Below, in pieces: positions 1 through 8,219 of a DNA stretch of 64,000 nucleotides. Below the pieces are notes generated by a model. The model was given only the letters and a program-made list of their open reading frames with translations, did no database searches and was not told where the DNA came from. The stretch comes from Mycobacterium conspicuum (GTDB lineage: Bacteria; Actinomycetota; Actinomycetes; Mycobacteriales; Mycobacteriaceae). The DNA is taken from positions 3,534,001-3,598,000 of the forward strand of contig NZ_AP022613.1 of assembly GCF_010730195.1 (NCBI RefSeq). Reading direction: 5' to 3'. Numbering within the stretch: position 1 is the stretch's first letter; every line of letters begins with the position of its first letter. Made by a program: the position numbers and the translations under genes.

Positions 1-360
1 GCCGAGGTTGACCGCGACCAGCCGGTTGAAGTCCTCGAGCGAATGGTCCTCGAACGTCATGCCGAGCCGCGGCGTCGGGATGCCCACGTTGTTGAACAGG
101 ATGTCGAGCCGCCCGTACTGGTCGACCGCCGCCGCGATCATCGCCTGCACCTGCTGCTCATCCGAGACGTCCGTGCCGATGGCGATGGCCATGCCACCGA
201 CCGACTCAATCTGGCGCACGGTGTCTTTCGCGTGCTCGGCATCGATGTCCGCCGCGACCACCCGGGCGCCTTCCTCGGCGAACCGCAGCGCCGACACCCG
301 GCCCACGCCGGACCCCGCGCCGGTGACGATGGCGCTCTTGCCCTCGAGTACCCCGGCCAT
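1..360 (-). CDS. Short-chain dehydrogenase/reductase (SDR), 3' part outside the window
   Basis: The frame opens at ATG 360 and runs off the left edge, so only about 120 N-terminal residues are visible. They show a classical SDR Rossmann start with the glycine-rich motif TGAGSGVGR near residue 14, the acidic DID that ends beta-2 and selects NAD(H), the TDVSD segment and the NNVG motif. The catalytic Tyr-x3-Lys lies outside the window. ATG overlaps the upstream amidohydrolase stop by one base (TGATG), so it is the last visible gene of a four-gene catabolic operon. The substrate is unknown; an alcohol or hydroxyacyl intermediate would fit the neighbours. Confidence 0.85.
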   Translation of the reverse strand, partial: MAGVLEGKSAIVTGAGSGVGRVSALRFAEEGARVVAADIDAEHAKDTVRQIESVGGMAIAIGTDVSDEQQVQAMIAAAVDQYGRLDILFNNVGIPTPRLGMTFEDHSLEDFNRLVAVNLG

Positions 361-1568
361 CAAGCGCTCGCTAGGACCGGAGGCTCGGCCGGCGTAAACC
401 GGTACAGCCGTTCGGCATTGCCGCGCAGCAGCTTGTACTGCACGTGCTCCGGCAGGTCCTTCATGGTGCTGCGGGCAACGTCGATGCAGTCCGGCCAGGT
501 CGAGTCCGAATGCGGGTAGTCCGTCTCGCACATGATGTTGTCCTCGCCCAGCTCGTCCAGACTCCGGACGGCGTGGCGGTCCTCGATGATGCAGCCAAAG
601 ATGTGGTTACGGAAGGTTTCCCGGATGTCGAGGGTGTCCAGGTCGATCGCCTTGCCGGCACCGGCGTGGGTGTCGAACTTCGCGCCGCGCATCACCCAAT
701 ACCGCTGCTTGTCGAGCACCTGCTCGGCGCGCTCCAGGAAGTAGGGCATCCAGCCCATCTCACCCTCGGACAACGCGATCTTGAGCTTCGGGTAGCGCTG
801 GAACATCCCGCTGAACAGCCAGGACAGCATGGTGCCCGACGTGCGCGACGCACCCCAGGTCAGGTTGGCCATGAACGGCGCGTCCGAACAGATCTTGGGC
901 AAAGTCGACGACGAACCCACGTGCATGCTGGCGACCATCTCCAGCTCGTTGGCCGCCGCCATCACCGGCTCCCAGTAGCCGTCGGGGTCGTGAATCGTGG
1001 GCAGCCCCAAGGGTTCCGGGTTCTCCGAGAATGCGAACGACGTCACGCCCTTGGCCGCCATCCGCTCCATCTCCTTGGCGGCGAGCTTGGGGTCCCACAT
1101 CGGAATCAGCATCAGCGGGATGTAGCGGCCCGGCGCGGCGCCACACCACTCCTCGACCAGCCAGTCGTTGTAGTGCTGCAGGCATTCGAAGCCGAATTCG
1201 CGGTCGCTGGCCTCCATGAACAGCTGCCCGCAGAACCGGGTGATGGTCGGAAAGCACAGCGACGCAAGCACGCCCGAGCGGTCCATGTCCTCGACGCGGG
1301 CCTTGGCGTCATAGCAGCCCGGCCGCATCTCGGAGTAGGACAGCGGCTCCGGGCTGAACTCCTCCTTGGACTTGCCGACCACGGCGCTCAGGCCCGAGTT
1401 CGGGTAGCGCTTCCCGTCGTACACCCAGTTGTCGATGCCGTCGTCGTTCTTTTCCATGTGTGGCGCCCGGTCGCGGTCCTTGGCGGCGACGCGGTCGACC
1501 CACAGGTTCGGCGGTTCGAGGATGTGGTCGTCGACCGAGATCAACCAGTTCAGGTCGTATTCGCTCAC
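360..1568 (-). CDS. Amidohydrolase family (TIM-barrel, Amidohydro_2-like) protein
   Basis: A 402-aa protein. I chose GTG 1568, which overlaps the aldehyde dehydrogenase stop in a GTGA; the frame stays open further upstream but only as antisense to that gene. It begins with an early DDHILEPP segment typical of the metal-dependent Amidohydro_2 family, has an internal HVG segment, and ends with the conserved ETDYPHSDSTWPD region where the metal-binding or catalytic Asp is expected. Many mycobacterial paralogues of this type sit in lipid or xenobiotic catabolic operons; the reaction may be hydrolysis or decarboxylation and cannot be named here. It is translationally coupled on both sides. Confidence 0.85.
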   Translation of the reverse strand: MSEYDLNWLISVDDHILEPPNLWVDRVAAKDRDRAPHMEKNDDGIDNWVYDGKRYPNSGLSAVVGKSKEEFSPEPLSYSEMRPGCYDAKARVEDMDRSGVLASLCFPTITRFCGQLFMEASDREFGFECLQHYNDWLVEEWCGAAPGRYIPLMLIPMWDPKLAAKEMERMAAKGVTSFAFSENPEPLGLPTIHDPDGYWEPVMAAANELEMVASMHVGSSSTLPKICSDAPFMANLTWGASRTSGTMLSWLFSGMFQRYPKLKIALSEGEMGWMPYFLERAEQVLDKQRYWVMRGAKFDTHAGAGKAIDLDTLDIRETFRNHIFGCIIEDRHAVRSLDELGEDNIMCETDYPHSDSTWPDCIDVARSTMKDLPEHVQYKLLRGNAERLYRFTPAEPPVLASA

Positions 1569-3031
1569 TTGAGTTCTCCGATCGACATGTGCTTTACCTC
1601 CTGGAATTCGCGGATCCCGTCCGGGCCGCGTTCGCGGCCCAGACCGCTCTGCTTGTAGCCCCCGCTGGGTGCGTAGGCCGAGAACACGCTGGTGTTGACA
1701 TTGACCGCACCGGTGCGCAACCGACGCGCCACGGCGACCGCGGCCGCCGCATCGGCGCCATATACCTGACCGGACAACCCATAGATGCTGTCGTTGGCGA
1801 TCGCCACCGCGTCGTCGACGTCGCGGTAGCCCAGCACGCCGATGATCGGGCCGAAGATCTCTTCCTGCGCAGCGGGATTGGCGTTGCTCGGCAGATCCAG
1901 CACGGTGGGCTCGAAGTAGTAGCCGCGGTCCAGTCCAGCCGGCCGGCCGCCGCCGCAGTACACCTTGCCGCCGTGCTCCTCGGCCAGCTTCACGTACTGC
2001 TCGCACTTGGCGCGCTGCGCGGCGCTGATGACCGGGCCCATCATCGCCGACGCGTCGGTGGGCGGGCCGACCTTGATCGACTTGTACGTCGCGCTGACGG
2101 CCTCCAGCACCTCGGCCTTACGGTCTTGCGGCACAAGCATTCTGGTGGCGGCCACGCAGGCCTGCCCGGCCGTGCTGGCGACCACGATCATCGCGCCGCC
2201 CGCCGCGCGCTCCACCGCGTCCGGCAAATAGATCTGCGCCGACTTGCCGCCGAGTTCCAGCGACACCCGTTTGACGGTGGGGGCCGCCTGGGCCAGGATC
2301 TTGCGGCCCGCCAGCGTCGACCCGGTGAACGACACCATGTCCACACCCGGGTGGCTGGTCAGCAGCTCCGCGCCGGCGGTGCCCGACTCCACCACCACGC
2401 TCAGCACCCCCGGCGGCAGGCCTGCGGCGTCCGCGGCACGGCCGAAGATCAGCGACGAGATCGGCGTCAGCGGGCTGGGCCGCAGAATCACCGAGTTGCC
2501 GGCCATCAACGCGGGAATCAGCTTCTGAAAGCCCATGATCAGCGCCGCGTTGTACGGCGTGATCGCGGTGACCACGCCGACCGGTTCGTGGCGGCGAATG
2601 CTCAGCGCCACCCGGCCGCGCGTCAGGTCGTCGACGGGAACCGGGCTGGCTTCCTCGTGCGACATCGACAGGTACAGCCCGATCGTTTGGCGCCCGATCG
2701 TCGCTCCAGCGCGCAGCTGGGTGCAGTCGGCGAAAAACGTCGACTGACCGGCCTCGGCGACCATCGTCGGCACCAACTCCTCGCTGGCGCCCTCGATGTG
2801 ATCGATGAACGCGTGCAGCACCCGCGCCCGCTCGGCGGGCGCCATGTCCGCCCACACGCCGGAGTCGAAGCTGCGGCGCGCCTCGGCGATCGCGCGCTCC
2901 ACCTCGACCAGCGGGGTGGCGGTGATGTCGGCGACGTGGCTCTCGTCGGCCGGATTTTCGACGCTGACCACGTCATCGCCGGTAACCCAGCGGCCGGCGA
3001 TATAGGTGCGCTGCTCCGCGAGGATGGTCAC
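1565..3031 (-). CDS. NAD(P)+-dependent aldehyde dehydrogenase
   Basis: A 488-aa class-typical aldehyde dehydrogenase oxidising an unidentified aldehyde to the acid. The glutamate motif LELGGKS and the nucleophile motif GQACVA are both present, as is the C-terminal SGGYKQSGLGRERG segment, so the enzyme looks complete. I chose GTG 3031 because AGGAG (complement of 3036-3040) precedes it by four bases; the frame opens slightly earlier but across that ribosome-binding site. It is the second gene of the fadD-ALDH-amidohydrolase-SDR set and overlaps the next gene by 4 bp. An inverted repeat related to one upstream of fadD lies just ahead of it (3057-3073). Confidence 0.93.
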   Translation of the reverse strand: MTILAEQRTYIAGRWVTGDDVVSVENPADESHVADITATPLVEVERAIAEARRSFDSGVWADMAPAERARVLHAFIDHIEGASEELVPTMVAEAGQSTFFADCTQLRAGATIGRQTIGLYLSMSHEEASPVPVDDLTRGRVALSIRRHEPVGVVTAITPYNAALIMGFQKLIPALMAGNSVILRPSPLTPISSLIFGRAADAAGLPPGVLSVVVESGTAGAELLTSHPGVDMVSFTGSTLAGRKILAQAAPTVKRVSLELGGKSAQIYLPDAVERAAGGAMIVVASTAGQACVAATRMLVPQDRKAEVLEAVSATYKSIKVGPPTDASAMMGPVISAAQRAKCEQYVKLAEEHGGKVYCGGGRPAGLDRGYYFEPTVLDLPSNANPAAQEEIFGPIIGVLGYRDVDDAVAIANDSIYGLSGQVYGADAAAAVAVARRLRTGAVNVNTSVFSAYAPSGGYKQSGLGRERGPDGIREFQEVKHMSIGELK

Positions 3032-3056
3032 CACACTCCTAAACAATCAGCTCGAG

Positions 3057-3073
3057 GTAGAACGATATTCTAC
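3057..3073. promoter_or_regulatory. Inverted repeat operator candidate upstream of the aldehyde dehydrogenase
   Basis: GTAGAA and TTCTAC form perfect 6-bp arms around CGATA. The left half (GTAGAACGATAT) recurs with small changes twice in the fadD/mceA divergent region. The shape suits a TetR-family operator. Its 15-bp TAGAA...TTCTA core does not match the 14-bp KstR consensus. Confidence 0.5.
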
Positions 3074-3145
3074 TCGCCACAGAAGTTCAACTCTCGCCAT
3101 TCGCGAGCCGAACCGCACTGCGGAAACTCACGCGGAATTTCGCAG

Positions 3146-4711
3146 TCACGTTCGGCTCGCGGGCGATTGGTCGCGAATCCGCTCACGCACCACGAATTTC
3201 TGCACCTTGCCGCTGGCCGTGCGCGGGAAGTCATCGACCTCGTGCAGCTCCTCGGGCCATTTCTGCTTGGCGACGCCCGCGCGCTCGAAGTGCGCGCGGA
3301 CCTCGGGCAACGAAGGCTTCGTGTGCCCCGGCTTGAGGCGCAGCATCGCGGCGGCGTGCTCGCCCAGCCGGGCGTCGGGCGCGGACACCACCACGGCCTC
3401 GGCGACGGCCGGCAGCCCGAGCAGGATCTCCTCGAGCTCCAGCGCGCTGATGTTCTCGCCGCCGCGGATGATGATGTCGGACTTGCGGTCGGTGATGGTG
3501 ATAAAGCCATCCTCGTCCATCACCCCGATGTCGCCGGTGTGATACCACCCGTCGTCGTCAAAGGCCTTCGCGGTCAAAGCGGGATCGGTGTAGCCGATGA
3601 ACAAATCCGGTCCGCGCGAGAGGATTTCGCCGTCGTCGGCCAGCCGGACCTCCACGCCTGGCCGCGCTTCGCCGTCGGTGAACAGCCGCTTGTCCTCCGG
3701 CGCGGTCCAGTGCGAGCCGGTGATAGACGGGTGTTCGCTGCTGCCGTAGGAGCGGTGGACGAGGATGCCGAGATCGGCCAGCCGGCGCGTGACGGCCGCG
3801 GGAACGGTGGACCCGCCGAGGCCCAGGTACTTGATGTACTGCAGGTGCTCGTCGGTGAACCGAGGATGGTCGAGCAGGCTGGTGACGAAGTAGGGCGGCC
3901 CGCCGCCGAGCGCCACGCCGTCGCTTTCCATCAGGTCGATCGCCTTGTCGGGGTCCCAGACGTCGGTGAGATCGATTGGCGCGCCCTCGATTACCGGGAT
4001 CAGGAAGGCGCCGAGCATGCCGATGAAGTGTCCGACGGGCAGTGCCGTGAGTTGCCGGCCGCGTCCCGGCGGGTAGTTCGAAAGCAATTGGCGGGTCTCA
4101 AAATCCAGCGATTGATGGCTGTGGATCACGCCCTTGGGATTGCTGGTGGTTCCCGACGTGAACGCGATCAGTGCGGGGTTGGCGGCATCGGTCGCCAACG
4201 TGTCGGTCATCGGCTCGGTGTCCAGGAGCGCGTCGAAGCTCGCACCCACCACCCCGACGATCGGCACGTCGGCGCTGACATCGGGCTCATACGTCATCCG
4301 CCCGAACCCTTCGGCGGTGATAAACACCTTGGGCTTCACGGTGCCCAGGATGTAGCGCAGCTCCTTGGGCCCGTAGAAGTGGACGATCGGGACGACCACC
4401 GCGCTGAGGAACGCCGACGCCCAGAAGGTGACCGCGGCCTCCACCCAGTTCGGCAGTTGGAAGGCGATGACGTCGCCGGGACCGACGCCGCGCGCCCGCA
4501 GTCCGGCGGCAAGCCGGCGCGCCTGCAGTTCGACCTCGCCATAGGTGCCGGAAAACGGGCGCTGCGCCGAGTGGACGTGGAACGTGACCTGCGGGTTGTC
4601 CTTGAGCCCGCGCCCCAGCAGGTCGCCGAGGGTGTCGCCGGTCCACCATCCTTGGTCTGCGTAGCGTTGCGCCAATTCCGGCGAGACGGTCCGGACGGGG
4701 AAACCGGTCAC
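3146..4711 (-). CDS. Acyl-CoA synthetase / AMP-dependent ligase (FadD-like)
   Basis: A 521-aa ANL-superfamily enzyme activating a carboxylic acid to its CoA thioester via an acyl-adenylate. The P-loop TSGTTSNPKG lies near residue 185, the adenine-binding SYGSSEH further on, then WYHTGDIG, the hinge motif TDRKSDIIIRGGENIS and the C-terminal lysine motif TASGKVQK, so all signature motifs are present. GTG 4711 is preceded by AGGAG at four bases, the same arrangement as the dehydrogenase start. It is divergent from mceA with about 200 bp between them, a layout suggesting that imported lipid or acid is activated by this enzyme and degraded by the downstream operon. FadD number and substrate cannot be assigned. 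Confidence 0.92.
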   Translation of the reverse strand: MTGFPVRTVSPELAQRYADQGWWTGDTLGDLLGRGLKDNPQVTFHVHSAQRPFSGTYGEVELQARRLAAGLRARGVGPGDVIAFQLPNWVEAAVTFWASAFLSAVVVPIVHFYGPKELRYILGTVKPKVFITAEGFGRMTYEPDVSADVPIVGVVGASFDALLDTEPMTDTLATDAANPALIAFTSGTTSNPKGVIHSHQSLDFETRQLLSNYPPGRGRQLTALPVGHFIGMLGAFLIPVIEGAPIDLTDVWDPDKAIDLMESDGVALGGGPPYFVTSLLDHPRFTDEHLQYIKYLGLGGSTVPAAVTRRLADLGILVHRSYGSSEHPSITGSHWTAPEDKRLFTDGEARPGVEVRLADDGEILSRGPDLFIGYTDPALTAKAFDDDGWYHTGDIGVMDEDGFITITDRKSDIIIRGGENISALELEEILLGLPAVAEAVVVSAPDARLGEHAAAMLRLKPGHTKPSLPEVRAHFERAGVAKQKWPEELHEVDDFPRTASGKVQKFVVRERIRDQSPASRT

Positions 4712-4746
4712 GATGCTCCTCTGCTGGCGTGTCGGCAGTGGCCAGT

Positions 4747-4810
4747 GTAGAACGACACTCTCGTGTAAAGCAGTCTTGTACTTTGAGCACAACGGTTGTA
4801 TCGTTCTGCT
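4747..4810. promoter_or_regulatory. Divergent fadD/mceA control region with two copies of a shared motif
   Basis: The intergenic gap spans 4712-4909. It holds GTAGAACGACAC at 4747-4758 and, on the opposite strand, GCAGAACGATAC (complement of 4799-4810). Both match the left half of the repeat at 3057-3073. Three related copies flanking two divergent units suggest co-regulation by one DNA-binding protein. The regulator gene was not identified in the window. Confidence 0.5.
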
Positions 4811-4909
4811 CGCTACTAACATGAGATTTGTATCACATCGCGAGCTCTGACTGCAGTAGGCCGTTGGGGCACTTGGCATTTCGTGCTCCCCTGCGGCAAA
4901 GGAGCGTAG

Positions 4910-6130
4910 GTGACCCTCAGCGTTCCGGCCGGACAGCGGGCGATCCGCCGCTCGTACGGTCGTCCGCTGGCGGGCCTGGCCACCGTCGTCGTCTTCGCCG
5001 CGGTCGTCGCCATCGCCCTGACACAGTTCCGCGGCGGATTCACCGAGACCGTGCCGGTGACGGTGGTTTCCGACCGCGCGGGTCTGATGATGAACCCCGG
5101 CGCCAAGGTCAAACTGCACGGCGCTCCGGTCGGCGCCGTCGCGTCCATCCACGACATGCCCAACGGCCAGGCGGCGATTCAACTGGCCCTCGACCCGTCC
5201 CGGCTCCGCCTCATTCCCGCCAATGTCCTCGTCAACATCGTCGCGACGACGGCATTCGGCGCGAAATTCGTCCAGTTGATCCCGCCCCAAGACCCCTCCG
5301 CGCAACGCCTGCGCGCCGGCCAGGTCCTCGACGCCGATCGGGTCACCGTCGAGATCAACACGGTCTTCCAGGAACTCACTTCGGTGCTGGCCAAGATCGA
5401 CCCGGCCAAGCTCAACGAAACGCTCGGCGCGTTGGCCACCTCGCTCAACGGGCGGGGCGGTCAGCTCGGCCAACTGTTCACCGACCTGAACGCATTTCTG
5501 GCCAAGTTCGAGCCGAGCCTGCCGAACCTGAGCCACGACCTCGCAGCCACCGCCGACGTGTCCCTCGGTTACGCCGATGCGGCAACGGATCTCGTTAAGA
5601 CCATTGCCAATACGACGAAGGTCAGCCAGTCCATCGTCGACGAGCAGCAAAACCTCGACGCGTTTCTGATCAGCACGATCGGCCTGGCCGACATGGGTAA
5701 CGACGTCGTGGGCACCAACCGGCAGGCACTCACCGATGTCATGCACCTGCTGGTGCCCACCACCGATCTGACCAACGAGTACCACGAGGCGCTGACCTGC
5801 TCGCTGAAGGGCATGTTCCCGTTGGCCAAGCAGCCGCCCACCCCGGTGCCCGGCCTCGAAGTGCTGGGCGGCATCGCGCTGGGCGCCGAGCGTTACCGCT
5901 ACCCGAGGAACCTGCCCAAGGTCGCCGCCAAGGGCGGCCCGCAGTGCGAACACGAATTGCCGGTGGCATACAACACGTTTCCGCCGTTTGATGTCGCCAA
6001 CGTCGGCGCCGACCCCTGGCAGTACAACAACCCGGGGATTCTGCTGAACTCCGACCTACTCAAGCAGATCCTGTACGGACCGATCGATGGGCCACCGCGC
6101 AACACCGCACAGATCGGGCAACCCGGATGA
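4910..6130 (+). CDS. mceA: MceA-family protein (first gene of mce operon)
   Basis: A 406-aa substrate-binding subunit of a mycobacterial Mce lipid transporter. It has an N-terminal membrane anchor (about residues 18-40), then an MlaD/Mce domain containing VSDRAGLMMNPGAKVKLHG and VPA-like segments, and a long helical tail. GTG 4910 follows AAAGGAG by five bases. It begins an operon of six overlapping mce genes. Unlike canonical mce loci, no yrbEA/yrbEB permease pair precedes it: fadD lies directly upstream in divergent orientation. The letter follows operon order; the mce operon number is not assigned. Confidence 0.9.
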   Translation: MTLSVPAGQRAIRRSYGRPLAGLATVVVFAAVVAIALTQFRGGFTETVPVTVVSDRAGLMMNPGAKVKLHGAPVGAVASIHDMPNGQAAIQLALDPSRLRLIPANVLVNIVATTAFGAKFVQLIPPQDPSAQRLRAGQVLDADRVTVEINTVFQELTSVLAKIDPAKLNETLGALATSLNGRGGQLGQLFTDLNAFLAKFEPSLPNLSHDLAATADVSLGYADAATDLVKTIANTTKVSQSIVDEQQNLDAFLISTIGLADMGNDVVGTNRQALTDVMHLLVPTTDLTNEYHEALTCSLKGMFPLAKQPPTPVPGLEVLGGIALGAERYRYPRNLPKVAAKGGPQCEHELPVAYNTFPPFDVANVGADPWQYNNPGILLNSDLLKQILYGPIDGPPRNTAQIGQPG

Positions 6131-7143
6131 GCCGAATACTGGTGAAATTCGGCATCTTTGCCGTCGTGATGATCATGTTGACCACCTCGCTATTCTTCAT
6201 CTTCGGCCAGTTCCGCAACGGCCCCACGCACGGGTACTCCGCGATCTTCGCCGACGCCTCGCAGCTGAAGACCGGAGATTCGGTGCGGGTAGCCGGAATT
6301 CGGGTCGGCACGGTTCGCGCCGTCGCGCTGCGGCCCGACAACACGGTCCTGGTGAAATTCGACGCCGACGACGACGTCGCCCTCACGTCGGGCAGCAAGG
6401 CCGCCGTGCGCTACCTCAACCTGGTCGGCGATCGCTACCTCGAACTGATCATCGGCCCGGGATCGATGCGGGTGCTGCCCGCCGGATCACAGATTCCGGT
6501 CGACCACACCATGCCCTCGCTGGATCTCGATTTGCTGCTCGGCGGGCTGAAACCCGTTATCCGAGGCCTGAATCCGCATGACGTCAACGCGCTGGCCGCC
6601 GCGCTGCTGCAGGTGTTTCAGGGCGAGGGCCAGACTCTGCAGTCGCTGCTGGCGAAGACGTCGTCGTTTTCCAACGATGTCGCCGCCAAAAATCAAGCCG
6701 TCGAGAAGTTGATCGACAACCTCAACACCGTGGTGCAAACCCTTGCCCAACAAGGCAATCAGTTCTCCGGCGCGATCGAGCACCTGCAGCGTCTGGTCAC
6801 CGATCTGTCCCACGACCGCGACCCCATCGGTGACGCCATCACGGCGCTGGACACCGGTACCGCGTCGATCGCCGACCTGCTGAGCACAGCGCGCCCACCG
6901 CTGGCGGGAACGGTCGACCAGTTGAATCGCTTGGCGCCGGTGCTCGAAAAGGGCAACGGCTACCTCGATGACGCCCTGCAGCGGGCGCCCGGCAACTACC
7001 GCAAGATCGCGCGGACCGGTGCCTACGGCAGCTTCGTCAACTACTACATCTGCGGGTTGATGTTCCGCGTCTCCGATCTGCAGGGCCGGACCGCGGTTTT
7101 CCCGTGGCTGCGGCAAACCGAGGGAAGGTGTGCGGAGCCCTGA
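6127..7143 (+). CDS. mceB: MceB-family protein
   Basis: A 338-aa Mce subunit with an N-terminal transmembrane anchor (about residues 7-26), an MlaD domain (KTGDSVRVAGIRVGTV, then AAVRYLNLVGDRYLEL) and a helical C-terminal half ending in a cysteine-containing segment near YYICGLMF that is typical of MceB. ATG overlaps the mceA stop by 4 bp, so translation is coupled. In mycobacterial Mce complexes, the A-F subunits assemble in the periplasm into a tunnel that carries lipids such as fatty acids or sterols to an inner-membrane permease. Confidence 0.9.
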   Translation: MSRILVKFGIFAVVMIMLTTSLFFIFGQFRNGPTHGYSAIFADASQLKTGDSVRVAGIRVGTVRAVALRPDNTVLVKFDADDDVALTSGSKAAVRYLNLVGDRYLELIIGPGSMRVLPAGSQIPVDHTMPSLDLDLLLGGLKPVIRGLNPHDVNALAAALLQVFQGEGQTLQSLLAKTSSFSNDVAAKNQAVEKLIDNLNTVVQTLAQQGNQFSGAIEHLQRLVTDLSHDRDPIGDAITALDTGTASIADLLSTARPPLAGTVDQLNRLAPVLEKGNGYLDDALQRAPGNYRKIARTGAYGSFVNYYICGLMFRVSDLQGRTAVFPWLRQTEGRCAEP

Positions 7144-8219
7144 TGCTGAGATACCGTGACGCCAAACACATTCGGTCGGGCTTCATCGGCGCGGTTCTGA
7201 TCGTGCTGGTCACCGCGGTGGGGCTGGCACCCGAGCGGCTGCTGGCCTGGGCGACGACGATCCATTATCAGGCGCTGTTTTCCGAGGCCGGCGGGCTCGC
7301 GGCCGGCAACAACGTGTTGGTGTCGGGCGTCAAGGTCGGCACGGTTTCCGATGTCTCGCTGCGCGACGGCGACGCGCTGGTCACGTTCGGGGTGAGCAGC
7401 AAGGTGCGGCTCGGATCGCTGACCAGTGCCCACATCCGGACCGGTTCGCTGCTGGGCGCACGGGTGCTGACGTTGGAGCCGACGGGTAGCGGCCGGATGC
7501 GTGCGTCCGACGTCATACCGATGACGAGGACATCGTCGCCCTACTCGCTGAGCGCGGCGGTTTCGGAGCTGACCACGAATCTGGCTTCGACGAGCACCGA
7601 CAGCCTCAACCACTCGCTGGACGCGCTTTCGGCAACGATCGACCAGATTGCCCCGCAATTGAGTCCGACGTTCGAAGGGCTTACCAAGCTGTCGCGGGCG
7701 ATCAACAACCGGGGTGAAACCCTGGACGCGCTGCTCAAGAGCGCCTCCGATCTCACGGGAATCCTTTCGGGGCACAACCAACAGGTCAACTCGTTGATCC
7801 TGGACGGCAACGCGCTGCTCGACGTGCTGGTGCAGCGCCGCAATGCGATCGGCGACCTGCTGGCCAACGTGTCCGCCGTCGCCAAGGAGCTGTCCGGGCT
7901 GGTGGCCGACAACGAAAGCAAGCTGGCGCCCACATTGGACCGGTTGAATTCCGTTGCCGCAGTGCTGGAAAAGAACCGCGACAACCTCTCCAAGGCGTTG
8001 CCCGGCCTGAAGAAATACGAGTTCACCTCGGGCGAGGCGGTGGCCAACGGTTTCTATTACAACGCCTTCGTGCCCAACCTGGCGATCCCGGAACTGATCC
8101 AGCCGTTCTTCGACTATTACTTCGGGTTCCGCCGCCATGACCCGCACCTGCCGCGCGCCCTGTTCCCCTGGCCGCACAATGGTATTCCGCAAGGCATCCC
8201 GGGGCCACACGATGATTAG
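7143..8219 (+). CDS. mceC: MceC-family protein
   Basis: A 358-aa Mce subunit. I chose ATG 7143, which overlaps the mceB stop as TGATG and starts just before an N-terminal membrane anchor; the frame is open 13 codons further upstream inside mceB. The MlaD domain contains AGNNVLVSGVKVGTVSDV and SAHIRTGSLLGARVLTLEP. The tail carries heptad-like repeats consistent with the helical barrel of Mce hexamers. It lacks the long proline-rich extension of some MceC proteins. Confidence 0.88.
   Translation: MLRYRDAKHIRSGFIGAVLIVLVTAVGLAPERLLAWATTIHYQALFSEAGGLAAGNNVLVSGVKVGTVSDVSLRDGDALVTFGVSSKVRLGSLTSAHIRTGSLLGARVLTLEPTGSGRMRASDVIPMTRTSSPYSLSAAVSELTTNLASTSTDSLNHSLDALSATIDQIAPQLSPTFEGLTKLSRAINNRGETLDALLKSASDLTGILSGHNQQVNSLILDGNALLDVLVQRRNAIGDLLANVSAVAKELSGLVADNESKLAPTLDRLNSVAAVLEKNRDNLSKALPGLKKYEFTSGEAVANGFYYNAFVPNLAIPELIQPFFDYYFGFRRHDPHLPRALFPWPHNGIPQGIPGPHDD

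Noticed and set aside
3057..3073. KstR (cholesterol regulon) operator
   Set aside because: It resembles the TnnAACnnGTTnnA consensus, but the core is one base longer and the second half-site does not fit.
1460..4750. A 1096-codon open frame on the plus strand
   Set aside because: It is antisense to the aldehyde dehydrogenase and FadD genes, has no start context, and its residue use (Arg/His/Gly-rich) is that of a high-GC shadow frame.
4712..5953. An upstream extension of the FadD frame into the mceA region
   Set aside because: The extra 414 codons are antisense to mceA and have no homology; AGGAG-GTG at 4711 gives the family-length protein.
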